DNA of 16,792 bases from Petrotoga sp. UBA5851 (GTDB lineage: Bacteria; Thermotogota; Thermotogae; Petrotogales; Petrotogaceae): positions 27,409-44,200 of the forward strand of contig DJGH01000013.1 in NCBI GenBank assembly GCA_002431635.1. The letters are read 5' to 3'. A program made the position numbers and the translations under genes. The stretch's first letter is position 1, and the number at the start of each line of letters is the position of its first letter. Positions 14,909-16,792 of this stretch are shown in pieces. The notes under the pieces are model-generated. The model searched no databases. It was given only the letters and a program-made list of their open reading frames with translations, and was not told where the DNA came from.

Positions 14909-15613
14909 TTAAAGTTTTTCAACTACTCGTGTTCCTACATTTTCACCTTTTAATGCCTTAATAAGATTATCCTTCATGAAAAAATCCAGAACTACTATCG
15001 GCATATTGTATCTTTGGCATATAGCAAAAGCCTCCGTGTCAAGAACCTTAAGATTTTTTGATATGGCCTCTTCATATGTAATTGTATCATATTTCAAAGC
15101 ATCATTATATTTTTTTGGATCTTTCGTATATATTCCGTCCACTTTGGTCGCTTTTACAATAAGCTCAGCCTTCATTTCGACTGAACGTATAGCTGCAGCT
15201 GTATCAGTTGTAAAAAAAGGGTTTGAAGTACCGCCTGCAAAGATCACAACGTATCCTGAGCTGAAGTACAGATCAATATCGTCGTATTGAATAGGCTTAA
15301 CAGACGGAAGCGATACTATCTGTGAGACTACCACGGTTTTTATACCTTGCTTTTCGAAGAAATCCTTAAGATAAACAGCATTTATAACTGTCCCAAGCAT
15401 ACCTATATTATCAGCTATGCTATTGGTGAGCTTGTCAAGTTCCTTTCCTCTGAAAAGATTTCCTGCTCCCACTACCATGCCAATATTAAAACCTTCGTTA
15501 GATACTTTTTTAATCTCCTGGGTGAGATACTCTATGGCATCATCGTTGAACCCTTTTTGTCCTTCACCAGAAAGGACTTCGCCGCTGAGCTTTAACAGAA
15601 CTCTCCGTTTCAT
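14909..15613 (-). CDS. pyrH: UMP kinase
   Basis: PyrH phosphorylates UMP to UDP in pyrimidine synthesis, as a hexamer regulated by GTP and UTP in many bacteria. The start is placed at ATG 15613, giving 234 aa and the normal N terminus MKRRVLLKLSGEVLSGEGQ, with GGAGGT (15620-15625) at proper spacing. A start at 15646 would read through a terminator hairpin and is rejected. Family motifs are GMVVGAGNLFRGKEL, FAGGTSNPFFTTDTAAAIR and KATKVDGIYTKDPKK. It lies downstream of tsf with a terminator/attenuator between, and 24 bases before eno. The usual downstream partner frr is absent. Confidence 0.96.
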   Translation of the reverse strand: MKRRVLLKLSGEVLSGEGQKGFNDDAIEYLTQEIKKVSNEGFNIGMVVGAGNLFRGKELDKLTNSIADNIGMLGTVINAVYLKDFFEKQGIKTVVVSQIVSLPSVKPIQYDDIDLYFSSGYVVIFAGGTSNPFFTTDTAAAIRSVEMKAELIVKATKVDGIYTKDPKKYNDALKYDTITYEEAISKNLKVLDTEAFAICQRYNMPIVVLDFFMKDNLIKALKGENVGTRVVEKL

Positions 15614-15632
15614 AAAAGTACCTCCAACAAAA

Positions 15633-15656
15633 TAAAAGGGTGGCATATCCCACCCT
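15633..15656 (-). terminator. Intrinsic terminator or attenuator between tsf and pyrH
   Basis: On the minus strand AGGGTGG pairs with CCACCCT (plus-strand positions 15637-15643 and 15650-15656) around a six-base loop. TTTTATTTT then follows directly, and the pyrH ribosome binding site comes after it. It begins 8 bases after the tsf stop. It probably lets tsf be transcribed more than pyrH-eno. Confidence 0.78.
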
Positions 15657-15664
15657 GATCGAAA

Positions 15665-16258
15665 TTATTCACCTATTGCGTATCTTGTAAACTTGTCAAC
15701 CTTTATGTTTTCACCAATTTTTGCTATTACCTGTGTTATAAGATCTTTAACTTTTTCGCCTTCACCAAAAACATAAATCTGATCAAGCAGACAGTTCTCT
15801 TCATAAAATTTGTTTATCTTATTTTCAACTATCTTATCTACAATGTTTGCAGGTTTTCCGGAGGCTTTCACTTCTTCTGTGTAAATTTCCTTTTCCTTAC
15901 TTAAAATATCTTCCGGAACATCCTCCTTAGAGAGCCATCTGGGACTCATTGAAGCTATCTGAAGGCTTATTTTTTTTGCAAGGTCATGAAAATCCTGTGT
16001 TCTGGCAACAAAATCTGTCTCGCAGCCCAATACCAAAAGTACTCCGACTTTTTCATTATGATGTATATAAGAGTATACTATTCCCTGTGTGGTTACTCTG
16101 TCAATTTTTTTCGCCGCTTTAGCAATTCCTTTTTTTCTTAAAAGCTCTACTGCCAAATTGACATCACCGTTTGATTCCACAAGGGCATTTTTGCAGTCCA
16201 TCATACCTGCTCCCGTCATTTCTCTCAGCTGTTTCACCATATCTGGAGTTATTGCCAT
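15665..16258 (-). CDS. tsf: Elongation factor Ts
   Basis: EF-Ts exchanges GDP for GTP on EF-Tu during translation. The 197 aa protein is the short form, lacking the long C-terminal extension of the E. coli protein (283 aa). It has the UBA-like N terminus with REMTGAGMMDCKNAL (about residues 11-25), the GIAKAAKK linker and the core TDFVA motif (about residues 79-83). The start at 16258 is supported by GAGGAGGT upstream. It has its own promoter-like sequence about 110 bases upstream. The usual partner rpsB is not next to it; coaD is. Confidence 0.97.
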   Translation of the reverse strand: MAITPDMVKQLREMTGAGMMDCKNALVESNGDVNLAVELLRKKGIAKAAKKIDRVTTQGIVYSYIHHNEKVGVLLVLGCETDFVARTQDFHDLAKKISLQIASMSPRWLSKEDVPEDILSKEKEIYTEEVKASGKPANIVDKIVENKINKFYEENCLLDQIYVFGEGEKVKDLITQVIAKIGENIKVDKFTRYAIGE

Positions 16259-16370
16259 TTTTATGTTACCTCCTCAAAGAAAATATATAGATTTATAAAA
16301 AGATTAAAAATATAGTACCGATATAAAAAATCTATTTAAATAAAAAAGTTAAGTTCTATGTAAAAACCAC

Positions 16371-16398
16371 ATCATATTCTAACACGGGAATTTGTCTA
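16371..16398 (-). promoter_or_regulatory. Putative sigma-70-type promoter for tsf-pyrH-eno
   Basis: On the minus strand a -35 box TAGACA (16393-16398) and a -10 box TATGAT (16371-16376) are 16 bases apart, each one mismatch from consensus. Transcription would start near 16364, giving an AT-rich leader of about 105 bases before tsf. The remaining 16259-16423 sequence holds no gene that I can see. Confidence 0.5.
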
Positions 16399-16423
16399 TA
16401 AGGATAAATTATTATTAACAAAT

Positions 16424-16792
16424 TTATGTCTGAACAAATTTAAGCTTAAGCTCTCTTTCGATAAGTGGAGAAACCCAGGTACTTACGTCTCCACCAAACT
16501 TAGCAACTTCTTTTACCATTGAAGAAGAGATAAAAGAATAAGTAACGTCCGACATCAGAAAAAAAATCTCCAGCCCAGGGCACATAGACCTGTTAGCGTT
16601 AGCCATCTGCAGTTCAAATTCAAAATCTGTGACAGCCCGAAGTCCACGTATAACACATTTAACACCTTTTTTTCTGGCATAATCGACCATCAGACCGCAA
16701 TGATAATCTACCGATACGTTACTCAGGTGTTCAAGTGAAAGACCGGTAAGTTTTACTCTTTCTTCAACAGAAAAGAGATACTTTTTTGAGGG
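16424..16792 (-). CDS. coaD: Phosphopantetheine adenylyltransferase (5' partial)
   Basis: CoaD transfers AMP from ATP to 4'-phosphopantetheine, the penultimate step of coenzyme A synthesis. The frame is open to the window edge, giving 122 C-terminal residues of an enzyme normally about 160 aa; the N-terminal HxGH nucleotide-binding motif lies outside. Visible hallmarks are PSKKYLFSVEERVKL at the edge, VDYARKKGVKCVIRGLRAVT, DFEFELQMANANR and the ATP-binding FISSSMVKEVAKFGGDVS. The ATG at 16690 is internal. It is upstream of tsf on the same strand, but 165 bases and a promoter-like site separate them. Confidence 0.95.
   Translation of the reverse strand, partial: PSKKYLFSVEERVKLTGLSLEHLSNVSVDYHCGLMVDYARKKGVKCVIRGLRAVTDFEFELQMANANRSMCPGLEIFFLMSDVTYSFISSSMVKEVAKFGGDVSTWVSPLIERELKLKFVQT

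Noticed and set aside
15614..15646. Upstream start that would extend UMP kinase by 11 residues
   Set aside because: It lies within the tsf-pyrH terminator hairpin and gives an atypical N terminus. ATG 15613 has a good ribosome binding site and the family N terminus.
16400..16425. AT-rich inverted repeat after coaD as a terminator
   Set aside because: AAATT/AATTT pairs have no G or C and there is no following T-run. No convincing coaD terminator was found.
1..16792. CRISPR arrays, tRNA or rRNA genes, insertion sequences and phage genes
   Set aside because: No regularly spaced repeats, cloverleaf-like segments, transposase or integrase motifs were seen. Genes show ordinary chromosomal character throughout.

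Overview
The window is AT-rich bacterial chromosomal DNA, densely coding, with no RNA genes, insertion sequences or CRISPR arrays that I can see. It most likely comes from a diderm anaerobe of the Thermotogota or a close relative. Three things point there: a flavin-dependent thymidylate synthase whose sequence follows the Thermotoga maritima ThyX that I remember, a short (197 aa) EF-Ts, and a DRTGG / CBS-ATPase / PHP gene set typical of Thermotogota and anaerobic Firmicutes. The BamA/Omp85 protein shows that the cell has an outer membrane. The genus cannot be settled from the sequence alone.

Plus strand, 1-4301: a tightly packed operon. It begins with the end of a membrane-anchored TPR protein, then thyX, then a five-gene signalling-type cassette: DRTGG protein, CBS-CBS-ATPase, second DRTGG protein, PHP phosphoesterase, and a stand-alone histidine-kinase-like ATPase. 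Genes overlap or lie within about 15 bases of each other. Such cassettes are known near [FeFe]-hydrogenase genes in anaerobes, but no hydrogenase gene lies in this window. At 4362-6626 follows bamA.

Plus strand, 6559-9524: a cobalamin (B12) uptake unit. A putative promoter lies in the 3' end of bamA. It is followed by a clear cobalamin riboswitch, then btuF, btuC and btuD with ATGA overlaps. A terminator-like hairpin with a T-run sits inside the first codons of btuC and could make the binding protein more abundant than the permease. At 9560-13120 follows a moxR - DUF58 - membrane protein operon of the TgpA neighbourhood type. Its last protein keeps the membrane segments and a DUF4129-like tail but has no transglutaminase core.

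Minus strand, 16792 down to 13134: coaD (5' end outside the window), then a promoter and tsf, a terminator/attenuator, pyrH, eno and a small exported beta-barrel-like protein. The two converging transcription units meet at a perfect 22-base palindrome (13108-13129), which serves as a bidirectional terminator.

The best candidates for something undescribed are the hydrogenase-free DRTGG/ATPase/PHP cassette, the terminator hairpin inside btuC, the transglutaminase-less membrane protein in the moxR operon, and a one-residue insertion in the ThyX signature motif.
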